Shown: positions 12,601 through 23,198 of the stretch, one piece after another
How positions within the stretch are numbered: the stretch's first letter is position 1
How the letters are laid out: each line of letters starts with the position of its first letter
DNA from: Gerris lacustris
Taxonomy: Eukaryota > Arthropoda > Insecta > Hemiptera > Gerridae
Direction of reading: 5' to 3'
DNA: 64,000 nucleotides
Assembly (NCBI GenBank): GCA_951217055.1
Contig: OX578283.1
Coordinates: 62,001-126,000, forward strand
Made by a program: the position numbers and the translations under genes
Notes under the pieces: model-generated
Told to the model about the DNA's origin: nothing
The model's input: the letters and a program-made list of their open reading frames with translations, nothing else
Database searches by the model: none

Positions 12601-12901
12601 CAAGGAGAAAAATTATATTTGTTATGACGAGGTTTATGCTATTGACTCGGAAGGTTCCTCTAGATTTTCCGATATTATAGCATTCCACCCGGACAACAAG
12701 ACTGCCCTTATTATTGACCCCACCGTCAGATATGAAACTAACGACATAGACCAAGCCAACAAAGTACACGAGGAGAAGAAGACCATCTATGAGAAACGCA
12801 TCGAGTTTTATAAAGATAGGTTTCGAGCTTCTCATGGTGATAGGGACTATAAAGTGTATGGATTGTGGTTTGGAACAAGAGGGACTATTGTAACACACTA
12901 G
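9659..12901 (+). pseudogene. R2-type non-LTR retrotransposon ORF (RT plus restriction-like endonuclease), frameshifted
   Basis: The pieces, in order, follow the single-ORF plan of the R2 superclade. An acidic N-terminus carries one C2H2 finger (C-x2-C-x12-H-x4-H at about 10219-10290). The reverse transcriptase domain (about 10840-11730) has 'SPGPDGV', 'SWRPITM', 'VVFLDVTGAFDNVGH', 'GVPQGGPISSTLF' and the catalytic 'FTDDQ' (usual form F-A/V-D-D). A thumb segment has 'IKYLGCTFSG' (about 11790). A CCHC knuckle sits near 12484-12540. A PD..D restriction-like endonuclease motif ('HPDNKTALIIDPTVRYE') is near 12690. Frame changes near 10775, 11510, 11740 and 12480 break it, so it cannot make a full protein. 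R2 itself sits in 28S rDNA; here the flanks are Tigger and intron, so this is either a non-rDNA relative or an off-target copy. The family assignment is confident, the clade within it less so. Confidence 0.88.
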
Positions 12902-13200
12902 TCCCAACTCAGTCGGGGAGGGAGTGGGTAACAAGGAAATGGGGGGATAATAGGAAAGAAAACAAAAAAAATAGGCGCCACTTCGTTTATGCGGGAAATA
13001 AAGAAGTGAGGGTAAAACGAAGAAACCCCTCGAAGAAAAATAAATTTAAAAAACCAGGAAAGTCGTGAATGGAAGATATGTGGTAAGGAACAGAAGGAAA
13101 AGTGAAGGCAAATAAGACAAGCTATTGTGCTAGTCTCATCATATAATATATCCGTAGAATTAAACCTACTTCTAAGATCCAATTATCATAGGAAGAGTAA
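12902..13200 (+). other. Probable 3' UTR of the R2-type element
   Basis: Purine-rich sequence directly after the stop (12899-12901). No clear tail or target-site duplication can be picked out by eye, so the 3' end is approximate. Confidence 0.4.
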
Positions 13201-15167
13201 AGTACACTGACAGTATGTAACTTTTAACGAATCGTAAATTGATTTATTAATATAATTATGTCTCAGAACTTATACTCCAGAACTAGGTTGACCTTTACCT
13301 CTGGTCAATCAAAATTACAATTGCCGGAATTTTGATTCAGTTCAAAATTCAACTTTACAAGAAAAGATAATACATAATTACAGGAATTAATTATGGTAAT
13401 AATAATAATTCAAAACAAAATTAAAACGACTGGTTCGATAAGCTTCCTCCCAAGCTCCGATATGATTACAAAAAAAATAAATAAAACTGAAATTGGCCGT
13501 TTACTTAATGCCTAAAATCAGACATGAATCAGACATACCTGAATAAAAAAAAAGCAATAAAGAAATCATAGTAGGGCATTGGAGAAACCTTCTCAAACTA
13601 AAATAAGTTTTTAGTAATATTTCGAAGTACAAAAAAAATAATAAGAAGTCAATACAAAAAAAAACAATTCAGATTTGGTAACTTTCAGCCCGATCCAAAA
13701 AAAAGAAACAAAGCAAAAAAAAAACACCAATACGGTTAGTCCAACTTCCCGGGACAGTTACAATAATGTTTAAAATTATATTGAAGACCCGAAACTGATC
13801 TGGCTGGAAGTTACGAATAATGTTACAAAAAAAAAAATTATAAGAATATCTTCTAAATCCAGGGCATATATAATTTTGACACAAATGATGTCGCTTATAA
13901 TTAGCCGCCTATAACTCTTAACGTAATAATTCTTTTAACTTAATGAATTATAATACTTATTAATTTCAGTCTAACGTGACTATAATTTAAGAATCTACTG
14001 AGATAAAATGTATCGGATCACAAAAAAAAAAAAATATTAAAATAAAATACAATTTAATTAATAATTTTAAATTAAATGGTACGCGTCCGTCAGACGTCCA
14101 GATTAAAGTTCAAACAAATAATAATTTCTTTTGTGGCCACAAAGTAAAATAAGTATAAGGGGTAGTTTTAAGTAAAAATCCAGGGTACAACTTAGCTGAA
14201 TTCAGTATTCCAAGAAGTCCAGTAATCACTGATCAGACCGACTTTGGGAAGACCATTTTCGACAATCCTCTAATTGGAGAGCAGTTCTTCTCTATCGTCA
14301 TCATGTTGCAGAACATATGGCCGAGCCTGAACACTTCCGAAAATTTCCCGGAGTCGGTGTCGCTCCACGAACAATCCCGCGCTTAAAAGAAACGGTATCT
14401 CTTAAATGTCCTAAACGCCGCTTTTCTCGAACTATCAGACGTAAATCAGTGCACTTAAGAGAGCCGGTGAATGCGTTTATCAAACACCGTGCCGTTATGT
14501 TACGTGTAAACGTATATCCGGTCACGCCGTAAAATCAAAGTCTGGATTCAGATAACTCTAGGACGGTCGAGACCAGACTAAAATCAGCTAAACTACGTAT
14601 ATCGCCTCTGGAGGGCGGAGGCGTGGAAGGGGTGGTGGATTAGCAGGGCTTCTTATCTCGTGATGTAGACGTGAGAGACGATACGCATCGGCCTAACTAT
14701 ATCTTAATCTAATTATAGGTAAACAAATCATAATATCTAATAGTTACTCTTTTTTTATCAAAACAATAATTATATATATTCTATTGATCTCATATTGAAA
14801 CCGGATCATAAACAATAATACGCTGAAGCTTCTCTCGAGGTTTCACTTCATTACCAAACGTAATAAATAAAGTGGAATCTTGAGAAAACCCAGGGTTGGA
14901 TGTCAAATATCGCAGTTATAACTCTATAACTGTTATACTATACCAGCTAGCACTAAAAACTTCTTTGACGAGATCGGTACGGACCAGAATTTTTTAAGAC
15001 TACTGTCAGAAAATATAATTTTGGACTCATTAGGTATCCTTAACCACCATATATATTCTTAATTGTTATGATTATATTATTTAGTTTTTAGTATTATATG
15101 AGTTAGTGAATTACTTGTTAGTTATGAAGTTAGTAGTATTGATTGAGATTTTATGGTATTTACTCAT
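13201..15167. other. Unassigned insert within the Tigger-like element
   Basis: About 2 kb not explained by Tigger or the R2-type element. The part from 14150 to 14660 is noticeably richer in G+C than its surroundings and holds a short, basic 71-codon open frame (14317-14532) that I do not recognise. It could be a solo LTR or a fragment of another element, but I found no matching second copy in the window. Confidence 0.35.
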
Positions 15168-15472
15168 AGTGAAGGTTGATAAGAAAAGAAAACACTTTTA
15201 CTTGTTCAATAATTTTATTGTCAAACCATAAATATATTTTGACTTACATACCGGTTTCGACTTATTCAGTCATCATCAGTGTAATTCTGATTCAGTAATA
15301 ATATTTCTGATTCATAATTTCTGATATAATAACATAATTTCTGATTCAGTCATCATTACACTGATGATGACTGAATAAGTCGAAACCGGTATGTAAGTCA
15401 AAATATATTTATGGTTTGACAATAAAATTATTGAACAAGTAAAAGTGTTTTCTTTTCTTATCAACCTTCACT
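15168..15472. repeat. Perfect palindrome, 118-bp arms, with hammerhead-like motif
   Basis: Arms 15168-15285 and 15355-15472 are exact inverse copies around a 69-bp AT-rich spacer. Each arm contains CTGATGA (15361-15367 on +), a short stem GACT/AGTC with loop GAATA, then GAAAC (15382-15386), 'cggtat' and GTA. This is the order of hammerhead ribozyme core elements and the kind of motif reported in Penelope-like elements. Deviations: one unpaired T follows CTGATGA and stem I is poor. The palindrome is certain; ribozyme function is not. Confidence 0.8.
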
Positions 15473-15768
15473 ACTTGTTAGTTCATTATAATATCCTTGA
15501 CAAACTTGTATTATTTTTTACAGTGCTACTCTGTATGTACTATTAGTGTATTACCTTAGACTTTACTTCAAACTTTATGATTTATAATTTAGCTATTATT
15601 AATTTAAAATGTTGTCATTAGATTGATAAGTACGCTGTGTGTGAAAGCAAACCTTAATATAAGGCCAGCCTCACTTGTTTATATTTTGTAAATAGTGTTT
15701 ATATATATAAATCATTCATTGTGAGTTATACATTGAATTGGTCAGATATTTTAAGTAAAACTTACAAC
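15473..15768 (+). other. Probable 5' leader of the Tigger-like transposase
   Basis: AT-rich sequence ending at the first transposase ATG (15769). It carries no other supported feature. Confidence 0.4.
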
Positions 15769-16190
15769 ATGATGACAAAAAGGAAACAAGTAGTGCTTTC
15801 ATTAAAAGATAAAATGGAAATTATACTGTAGAAAGGTGAAATGGGTCAGGCATTTGCTATCAAGTTCGGTGTTGGTAAATCAACGATTACGGGAATAAAA
15901 AATAATTCTGACTTGATGCACTTAATCTTGACAGTGAGGAGGGGAGTTTAAATCATAAAACTATAAAAAAAAAAAAATTGAAATCCGAATTATTGAAAGA
16001 TGCTGCATTCACTTGGTTTTTGCAAAAACGGGCCTCTGGATAGCCCATATCTAGACCCATATTGTGTGAAAAAGCAGTGGAATTAAACATGAAGCTTGAT
16101 TCATCCCTAGTTCTGGGTGGCTAAAACATTTCAAATTACATGGGATTCATGGTGAAAAATTAAGTATAAAAAAGTAAAAAAATTAAGCAG
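15769..16190 (+). pseudogene. Tigger/pogo transposase, N-terminal fragment
   Basis: The start reads MMTKRKQVVLSLKDKMEII, then after a stop codon 'FGVGKSTITGIK'. This matches the psq/CENP-B-type N-terminal helix-turn-helix of pogo-family transposases. From about 15995 'AAFTWFLQKRASG', a stop, then 'PISRPILCEKAVELN' matches the second (CENP-B/Tc5-type) DNA-binding domain. Several stops and a frame change break it, and the DDE domain is missing. The position just inside the right TIR fits an internally deleted element. Confidence 0.8.
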
Positions 16191-16446
16191 ACGAGTATTT
16201 CAACTTTCTTTATGCCAAATTAATCTTAGGTGATATAACATTTTTTTTTCACTATGCCCTAGATAAATAAAACAAAGATGCTTTTTGCATGAACGTGGTT
16301 GGTTATTTTTACATTTTCCCTTTTAACTTTTTAAATTTTTTAGTGAATTCTGATTATCCGATTTTTGATTATCCGAACCCCCCCCCCCCCCCCCCCATAA
16401 AAAATACATTAGTTCGGATAAGCGACGCTCTACTGTATTTGGAATA

Positions 16447-16674
16447 TTAGAATCTGTAATCTGTAATATTATATACTGATTTACTTTTATAAAGATCATT
16501 ATACGCATTTAAAATATTATCATTTATTTTTACTTGGTTGTTATTGGTTTTACATTTATCTTCTCTAAATTTAGTTTTTGTGTCAATTCTGTCATTTATA
16601 GCCTGGGTATAATTATGTGTGAAAGTTTTTAACAATTTATCTATTTTTGTCATGATAAGTTTGTTTAATTTCAT
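16447..16674 (-). other. Unrecognised lysine/asparagine-rich open frame
   Basis: A 75-codon minus-strand frame rich in K, N and I. It ends next to the right Tigger junction and starts just before the MITE at 16763. Composition alone could produce it in such AT-rich DNA. It may belong with the 16979-17172 frame as one older element disrupted by insertions, but I cannot name it. Confidence 0.2.
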
Positions 16675-16762
16675 AATTTATTATTTTGTTTGGTAAATTA
16701 GCAAGAAAAGTAGGGGCTCTATGAGTGCATTTAAAATCATCATCAAAAATATAATTAATTTC

Positions 16763-16946
16763 ATTGAGCTGAGCAAAGCGAAGCTCTTATATTATACTAC
16801 ACTTTGCATTTGATCGGACGCATACGAACGACTGAACCGATCCGCACAAAATTCGGAATAGATATATTACTATTTTTGATCCGATTTCAGCTGTTATTAA
16901 ATAAAAATGTTTATTGTTTAAGAGTAAAAGGCACGCTCAGCTCAAT
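16763..16946. mobile_element. Small MITE with ATTGAGCTGAGC ends
   Basis: The left end ATTGAGCTGAGC (16763-16774) and its exact inverse GCTCAGCTCAAT (16935-16946) enclose 184 bp. A secondary small hairpin (GAGC..AAAGCGAAGCTC) lies at the left end. There is no coding capacity. Confidence 0.7.
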
Positions 16947-16978
16947 ATTGCAAGCAGACACTGCATTGCACATCTAGT

Positions 16979-17172
16979 CTAGTTTATAATATTCTTATAA
17001 TGAAAAGGAATTTTACTATCAGCTTTATGTTGTTTAAGATAATTTAATTTTGCCTTAGTTTTACATAGTTTAATACTAATATCCTTTAACATAAAAACAT
17101 TTCTTTCTAACTCTTTCTGGCTATATGCTTGTTTCTTGATATCCTTGTTTAATTTGTTTATCATCTGCTTCT
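16979..17172 (-). pseudogene. Fragment of unknown ORF split by the hAT insertion
   Basis: The minus-strand frame contains 'QKELERNVFMLKDISIKLC' and 'AKLNYLKQHKADSK', helical and lysine-rich. If the hAT element at 17181-20101 and one copy of its target duplication are removed, a minus-strand frame appears to continue upstream into about 20110-20200. So the hAT probably landed inside an older coding element. I do not recognise the family. Confidence 0.35.
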
Positions 17173-17487
17173 CTAGGAACCAGGGGCGGATACAGGGGAG
17201 GGGTCATGGGGGTCATGACCCTCCCCAAACCTTTTTTTTAAAGGTACCAAAATTATATTTTTAAAAAACAAACAATACAAAAGGGCATTAATTTAACTAA
17301 TAAATAAATATAAATAAAAAACCTAACAACAAAAATGTATTTAAACCCTTTAACCTACAAACAAAATTATAAATCGGTACAAAATGTTTAAAAAATAAAC
17401 AAATAAAATAGCTTTAATGTACTCATCAAGGCCTGTCAAATGATATACGACACAATATTAAAAACCAAAAAAAGTGGTCACGTGACA

Positions 17488-18820
17488 CCAGTGGCATCAC
17501 CAGAACTTCTGTCACCTGGTGCGGACTGCGGACAGTCTTTTGTCACCTTCCCCTCCCACAGTGTCCGCAACATAACCGTTCAACATAAGTTAATGGGCGA
17601 GTTTTACTGAGTTCTACACGACATTAATAACATTGATAGGCTCATACAATATGTATTAGTATTCAAATAAAACTGCGCGTACTTTGAACATCCTTTTAAT
17701 TCACACAAAACATATTTTCTGTCTTCTCTGCCTGGGACTTATACTATACATCAGCCGGGCCCCTGGGCCCCTTTGAACAAATAACGGAGGGGGGTCCTTC
17801 CCCGGAGATTTTTTTAAAATTAAAGTACAAAAAGATGAGTTTTAAGGATTTCTGAGAGCAAGTTAGTTCTTACAGGAAAAGATGAAAGATGTTTGGTGGG
17901 GACAAATTTTGAAGTTTAACTAAGATGGGCTAAAAAATAATTGAGTTGTTTTGTAGCTGGTAAGTTTCATTAAAAAACCTTCTTTTACAATTAGTATAAT
18001 AAATAATAAACATAATATTAATTGTTTGCTAAAATAGTGTGATTAAGAGTAAACAAATCAAAATAGTTAACACATTTTATTTACTAATTGCATTACTAGT
18101 AAAAATGTAAAAGTTATTAATATCAGTTTGTTAATATGATTTGTCTGTCAGTTTCTCTCCTGTAAATTTACATTGACCATGTTTAATAAGATGAAAACAT
18201 CACAAAAATCTAAGTAACTAAATGAAGCACAAGAATTCAAACTTCCATACTCATGGCACATTTGGAATAATTTTAAGTTCATCACAATTAGTGGAGCTAG
18301 GGCATTGGGGGTCCCTAGCCGAAAAAAAAATTGATTATATAATGGTAATATTATAGCTATAAAAGGGGACATCACACTTATAATGGTATATGAGTATAAT
18401 TCAAAGTTAGATATTTTTATGCTCTAAAGGGGCCTCTATCGACATTGGTACGTAGTTTTTTATTTTTTTTATTTGGGGGTCCTCTGACACTCCGGGGGCC
18501 CACCCGCAATTCGGGCCCATAGTTACACTGTTCACAATATCCTTCTTGTCATTTTGGTTGTAAAAAACCAGGGCAACCCCCCGGACGCCCGGGCCCCGTA
18601 CAATTGCCGCCCCTCGTTGGCGGCCCTGATTATAATAATCCGTTTAAAAGATATGGCTAAAACAAACTTTTTTTTTTATTGTCACAAAGCCGCAATATCC
18701 ATTATTTGGGGGCACTTCTTTAGATTTTGTGTTAGACAAACATAAAAGTACATTTTAAAATTTTACACCCCTCTTGTCGTGGCGCCTGGTGCGGGCCGCA
18801 CCCCCCTGTCGACGCCACTG
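17488..18820. mobile_element. Nested hAT-type element, exact 8-bp target duplication
   Basis: The left end CAGTGGCATCACC and the inverted right end CAGTGGCGTCGAC share the CAGTGGC terminus. CGTGACAC is duplicated exactly at 17480-17487 and 18821-18828. The TIR match is short, but the exact duplication supports the boundaries. GC-rich blocks near 17750-17820 and 18480-18640 look like remains of further nested elements. No intact transposase is present. Confidence 0.85.
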
Positions 18821-19239
18821 CGTGACACGGCACATGGGAAAAAGTTTACTCTCATGTTCTCAGCAAATAGGATAATGAACTAATGAAATAAAATATACTC
18901 AATTTAAAGAGCATTAGTGTGAGATTCGAGCGCCTCAATCAGAAATAAAATCGGCCAACAATTATAGAAACTATGGCCATTCAAAGACAAAAATGAAAAA
19001 AAATAAAACCAAACAAATACCAAAATTATCACCATCTAAGGTAGGATCAAAATTGCAGTCTTTTAAAATTTGTTACCGCTGGTGCTATCTGTTTTCCAAT
19101 ACGACTTACTTACCGTTTAGCCGCAATAAGCCCCCAAAAAAGCTTAAAAATCAAGTCGGCCATTTTTATTTTTTTTAAGGGGAAAGAAGGGGGAAAAGTA
19201 AACTTTGAATAATTATTTTGGATCACAATATGTACATTA

Positions 19240-19760
19240 CGCGTCGAATGGCGCAAACCCCAAGTCTCTAGCTTTTCTGGAAGTGGGTAACATTAATGTC
19301 AGTCAGTGAGTCAGTTAGTCATGCGGCTTTATAGTATAAAGACATATTAATTTAGCACGATTTAAAGAAATTTGGCTGGTGCTATCTGCAGGCTACTTTC
19401 GACAAACCATACAAATTTCATAAAAATCAGATGATTACTTTTAAAGATATAGCTGTAAATAAATGTATCTTAGTGAGCATGTGGAAGATAAAACCTTTCA
19501 ACAGAAGGTTGCAACTTATACGGGACCAACAATGGGCTAATTATGACCTACTAACTAAATTTCATTAAAATCGGGCAAGTAGTTTTTAAGATATGGTGGT
19601 TCGCAAAAATTGAGTGACAGACCGATACGGGACCAGAAATGTTCCCTGATGTCTGAAACGGATTTCTGTTGGAATTTTTGAAATCGGAGTTATAAAATAT
19701 TTTCGTTCTTCAGAACGATCACATAGCTTCCGTTACCCTCGGTAAGTTCGGAAGCAAAAT
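19240..19760. repeat. Dispersed repeat inside the outer hAT
   Basis: It carries two versions of the 'aaatttcat.aaaatc.g' phrase (about 19408 and 19548), the second followed by 'aagatatggtggttcgc' and 'gagtgacagacc'. It ends with 'gttcttcagaacgatc' and 'ccgttaccctcggtaag'. No coding sequence is seen. Confidence 0.5.
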
Positions 19761-20109
19761 AATAAACATATAAAATATAAATAATGTAAAATATATTTAT
19801 TTTCAACAGAACCATTTGAAATTTTAAATTTATTGCTTGGAAGTTTACAAATATTTTTCAGTTCTTATACAACAATGTAAGAAACTCTTGCTCTTCAAAA
19901 CAATTTTTATGTCCTAAAAATGCATTAAAACGCTATATCACAGGGTATATTTTTTAAAAATTTCCCGGGGGGGGGTGCCCCGGGACCCCCCTTCGCCTGG
20001 GGGGTATTCCATACCCCCCAGACCCCCTGGTACTGTTGTCTTCAACTACTTATGACCCCCCCCCCCCCCCCCCCCCAAATAAATTCCTGTATCCGCCCCT
20101 GCTAGGAAC

Positions 20110-20860
20110 GTGCGTTCTTTCTGATGTTTCCAATAAACTTCTTTCTCCTTGTTTTTGTTTGGGTATAATCGACCATGAGTAAAAAGTTCTTATTTTAAGC
20201 CATAGAATCTAGCTCTAGCTTTAAAAATATGTCTTCCTGTCACCTTTTTCATATTCTAAGTACTGCTGCAGAGCATTTTTGCTGGAAGCGCATTTTAAGT
20301 TAACATAGAACCCAGCAAACCGCATCTTTCTTCCTGCAGTAGATTCCGGAGATATTGAGTGGATCGTGTTAGGAGGGACACCCTATATAGGCATATTTTG
20401 CTAGTAAAAAAATTATAATTAATTTAAAAACACACTAAAGATAGTTACATTTCGACAAAACATAACAGGATAATACAAAACACGAACTGTCTAAAATACC
20501 CAATGTAAAAATCAAGTCATGTTAAAAGTATTATTTTTTTTATATTAATAATATTATTTTAATAAGCATTGAACATAAATCGTCTCAAATAATAATAATA
20601 ATAATTATTATTATTATGTGGGAAAGAATATACTTACCACTTAAATAATAATAAATCAAATATAAACTAGCCACCTTTTTAGTAAAATGATTCTTTATTT
20701 TTATTTTATTTTATTTTTTCTATAACTGGGCGGGCGGAATGAGGCCCCCCTTACCCCGAGGCCTGTGTGCAGCTGACCCTGTGCTCACGGCTAGTTCTGG
20801 CTTTGATCCAATGTACTTTGGGATAAAGGAATTTAACACTTCTGTTTATACGAGGGGAGT
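20110..20860. other. AT-rich intronic DNA, no firm feature
   Basis: The first ~90 bp may be part of the older ORF cut by the hAT. The remainder has only short AT microsatellite stretches such as (aat)n near 20590. Confidence 0.4.
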
Positions 20861-20867
20861 AACACCA

Positions 20868-21010
20868 ATGAAGAATTTAAATCAAATTATAATTACTATT
20901 TATAAAGGGAGACAGACAGAAAAATAGACTTCAGCGCCGGGACTCGAACTACGGACCTCCCCCTCATATCCAGTGTGCGGGAGCTCTAACCAATTAAGCT
21001 ACACTGAAGA
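20868..21010 (-). repeat. tRNA-derived SINE
   Basis: On the minus strand the head carries an A-box 'TAGCTTAATTGGTTAGAGC' (21001-20982) and a B-box 'AGTTCGAGTCCC' (near 20950-20938), spaced as in a tRNA. A body with 'tttttctgtctgtctccctt' and an AT-rich tail follow. The acceptor stem does not close, so it is not a functional tRNA. Tail fragments of the same family recur at 21222-21263 and twice, inverted, at 42744-42890. Confidence 0.75.
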
Positions 21011-21326
21011 ATACTTTCCTCTGACGATATCGATACCTAATCTCGAATTAAGCTTTCAAATGTTTCTACAAGTCTTAGAAGTCAACAAACGACAATAGGA
21101 ACTAGACTGAGAAATACGCTTGTAATTATAAAGTACTCAATTAGTACCTGTACTTAGTACAATCAATTAGAAATTCAATTTTTACAAGTTATTGTTAGTA
21201 TTCATACTATGGAATGTTTAAATTTTAATTTAAATCAAATTATAATTACTATTTATAAAGGGACTAATGAAGAACATTCCGTACACCTTCTATAGATTTT
21301 TACTCCCTTCTGTTTTTTTTTTTTTT

Positions 21327-21351
21327 TACTTTCTCTTATAAAGAGAAAGTA
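21327..21351. repeat. Perfect 11-bp-arm hairpin at start of a dispersed repeat
   Basis: TACTTTCTCTT / AAGAGAAAGTA around ATA. The DNA after it (to about 21740) carries 'gttgattttgatgaaatttg' and a poly-C 'gctaccccctccccccc' phrase, a layout shared with other repeats of this window. Confidence 0.75.
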
Positions 21352-21934
21352 ATGTGATGGCGCAAAAACTCGATTTTGATGGATTTACGTTGTCAGGTCC
21401 CCTGAGTCCAAAAAGTTGTTTTTAAAAAAATGTGTCTTTCGTCTGTGCAGACGCGTGGAGCCTAAACTACTGGGTTGATTTTGATGAAATTTGGCATACA
21501 TGTTCAAAAAAATCATACCTCAAGGTGAAATCAAGAAATTAATTTTAGCTCAAAATTTGGGTGCGCTACCCCCTCCCCCCCAAACTCTGAAAAATGTGAA
21601 TAAAATATTTTTCGAAAACGGTTCTAACGATTTTGATTATAAATTAAAAAATGAAGTCCATTTATATACGAATCTAACAATATATGCCGTTTTCCCGGAA
21701 AAATCTAGTTCCTGAGAAAATAGCTTTAAACGTGGACAGAGAGAGAGGCCGGGTTTGATTCCCTGCCGAGAAGTTATTTTTATGATAAATTTTGATATAA
21801 TGTTCTATAATAATTAAATGTACCTACGGAAACTTGAAAACTAATCAATGGAAAACACTTGGATAAGTAATTTTAAAAATGTATATGAGAAAGTTTGTCT
21901 GAGTTGTCTCTGACCGATTTTTTTTAACACCTTC

Positions 21935-21983
21935 TTTACTCGGTTACCTACCAACTAATATTGTTGGTTGGTAACCAAGTAAA
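21935..21983. repeat. Long near-perfect hairpin, left border of composite
   Basis: 21-bp arms with two mismatches, containing TTTACTYGGTTACC and its inverse, loop TAATATT. A second, partial copy (ctttacctggttaccca) follows at about 22004, and a related hairpin lies at 30094-30135. Confidence 0.8.
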
Positions 21984-22024
21984 ATATTGCCAATATAACA
22001 CCTTCTTTACCTGGTTACCCATTG

Positions 22025-22430
22025 CTTCCATTTTTGTCTTTCCCTTTTATCTTCCTCTTTCTCTCTCTCCCCCTTCTTAATGCCATATAAAAGCCTCACT
22101 GCTTTGGAACATACCTCAGTTTAGATTTTTAATTAATTTATAAAAAAAAATTCATACACAATAGTGTAAACAAACGGTGTATAACCAAGTAAACTAGTGA
22201 TGCGCTGCATAAAGAACTCGCGTAGAATTGTGTCCTTATATCAGCCGTACTATGTTTTCAGTATAACTACCAGGATATTATTTCGGTTAAAACATTAAAT
22301 ATTCTTAATCAACCTGAAAATAGCTTTAAAATTATGTTATGTAATATGCCATATAAGTTTGATCTTACTTCTTAACACCCTTATTTTGTTGCAAAACTTT
22401 TTTGATCATATTTAATATTCATTTCCTACT
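22025..22430. other. AT-rich DNA within the 21.9-30.1 kb composite
   Basis: No supported gene. It continues into a 'gacctttaaaacgatgtatg' unit (22437-22620) that recurs as a tandem array at 29370-29900. Confidence 0.4.
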
Positions 22431-22635
22431 CTTCAAGACCTTTAAAACGATGTATGACATGTCGCAGACTACAATCATATTATTTAATGTCGTCTGTAAT
22501 ATTGACCGCAATCTTAAATTTAAAGTGTCAAAAATACTCAGATGTTGTAAAACGAATTTCGTACCAACTTGCTGGTTCTGGATAGGAAAAAATTTTCCTT
22601 GCATTTGTAGATAATCACTAATTATTGAAGTTATT

Positions 22636-23175
22636 AAAGGCTCGCTACACTCACCTGTTTGCAGCAATATTTATTGAATAAAATAATTGCAGGCTCGCTA
22701 CGCTCGCCTGTTTTACAGCCTTTGTACCAAATCTTTATTTAATAAGGTTATTGCAGGCTCGCTACGCTCGCCTGTTTTACAGCCTTTGTACCAAATCTTT
22801 ATTTAATAAGGTTATTGCAGGCTCGCTACGCTCGCCTGTTGTTACTGCATTGGTAGTTAATATTTATTAAATAAAGTAATTGGAGGCTCGCTGCGCTCGC
22901 ATGTTTGTACTGCGTTATTAATTAATTTCTTATAAAAAGTAATTGCAGGCTCGCTGCGCTCGCCTGTTTGTACTGCATTATTTAGTTAATATTTATTTAA
23001 AAAAAAGTCATTGCAGGCTCGCTACGCTCGCCTGTTTGTACTGCATTATTAATTAATTTCTTATAAAAAGTTATTGCAGGCTCGCTACGCTCGCCTGTTT
23101 GTACTGCATTTTAGTTAATATTTATTAAAAAAAGTCATTGCAGGCTCGCTACGCTCGCCTGTTTGTACTGCATTA
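22636..23175. repeat. ~65-bp tandem array with GGCTCGCTACGCTCGCC core, about 9 copies
   Basis: Each unit contains 'aggctcgctacgctcgcctg' (variants ctgcgctcgc) followed by 'tttgtactgcatta' and 'ttaatttcttataaaaag'-type AT-rich DNA. The GC-rich core is far better conserved than the AT-rich spacer. A second array of about 7 copies in the same orientation lies at 28770-29175. Confidence 0.9.
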
Positions 23176-23198
23176 TTAGTTAATTTAGATACCTGTTT

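Larger units (their letters stand above)
9157..16435 (+). mobile_element. Tigger/pogo-like DNA transposon, opened by later insertions
   Basis: The left end at 9157 reads CATTAGAGCGTCGATTATC and the right end inverts to CAGTAGAGCGTCGCTTATC. Both ends are bordered by TA (9155-9156 and 16436-16437), the pogo/Tigger target duplication. Subterminal 'ttatccgaac' repeats, typical of Tigger ends, follow inside. A broken N-terminal transposase fragment lies at 15769-16190. The DDE catalytic core is not seen. The present 7.3-kb span is inflated by the R2-type retrotransposon at ~9.6-13.1 kb and by other DNA. Confidence 0.85.
17181..20101. mobile_element. hAT-type transposon, exact 8-bp target duplication
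   Basis: The ends are CAGGGGCGGATACAGG (17181) and its inverse (ending 20101). They are flanked by the identical 8-mer CTAGGAAC at 17173-17180 and 20102-20109, diagnostic of hAT elements. The subterminal regions are G- or C-rich, with poly-C near 20055-20076. No transposase frame survives, so it is non-autonomous or decayed. A second hAT sits inside (17488-18820). An unrelated repeat with 'aaatttcattaaaatcgggc' lies at about 19240-19760. Confidence 0.92.

Noticed and set aside
12467..12934. 155-codon minus-strand frame
   Set aside because: Antisense shadow of the endonuclease part of the R2-type element.
12902..13200. 28S rDNA target sequence next to the R2-type element
   Set aside because: No 28S-like sequence is visible on either side.
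14301..14532. Overlapping short frames on both strands in the GC-richer block
   Set aside because: No family resemblance; kept only as a note on the unassigned insert.
20935..21010. Functional tRNA gene on the minus strand
   Set aside because: A- and B-boxes are present but no closing acceptor stem; body and tail repeat elsewhere, so it is a SINE.
22636..23175. Possible CRISPR-like array (regular GC-rich repeats with spacers)
   Set aside because: Spacers are themselves related and AT-rich, there are no cas genes, and the DNA is animal; it is a tandem satellite.
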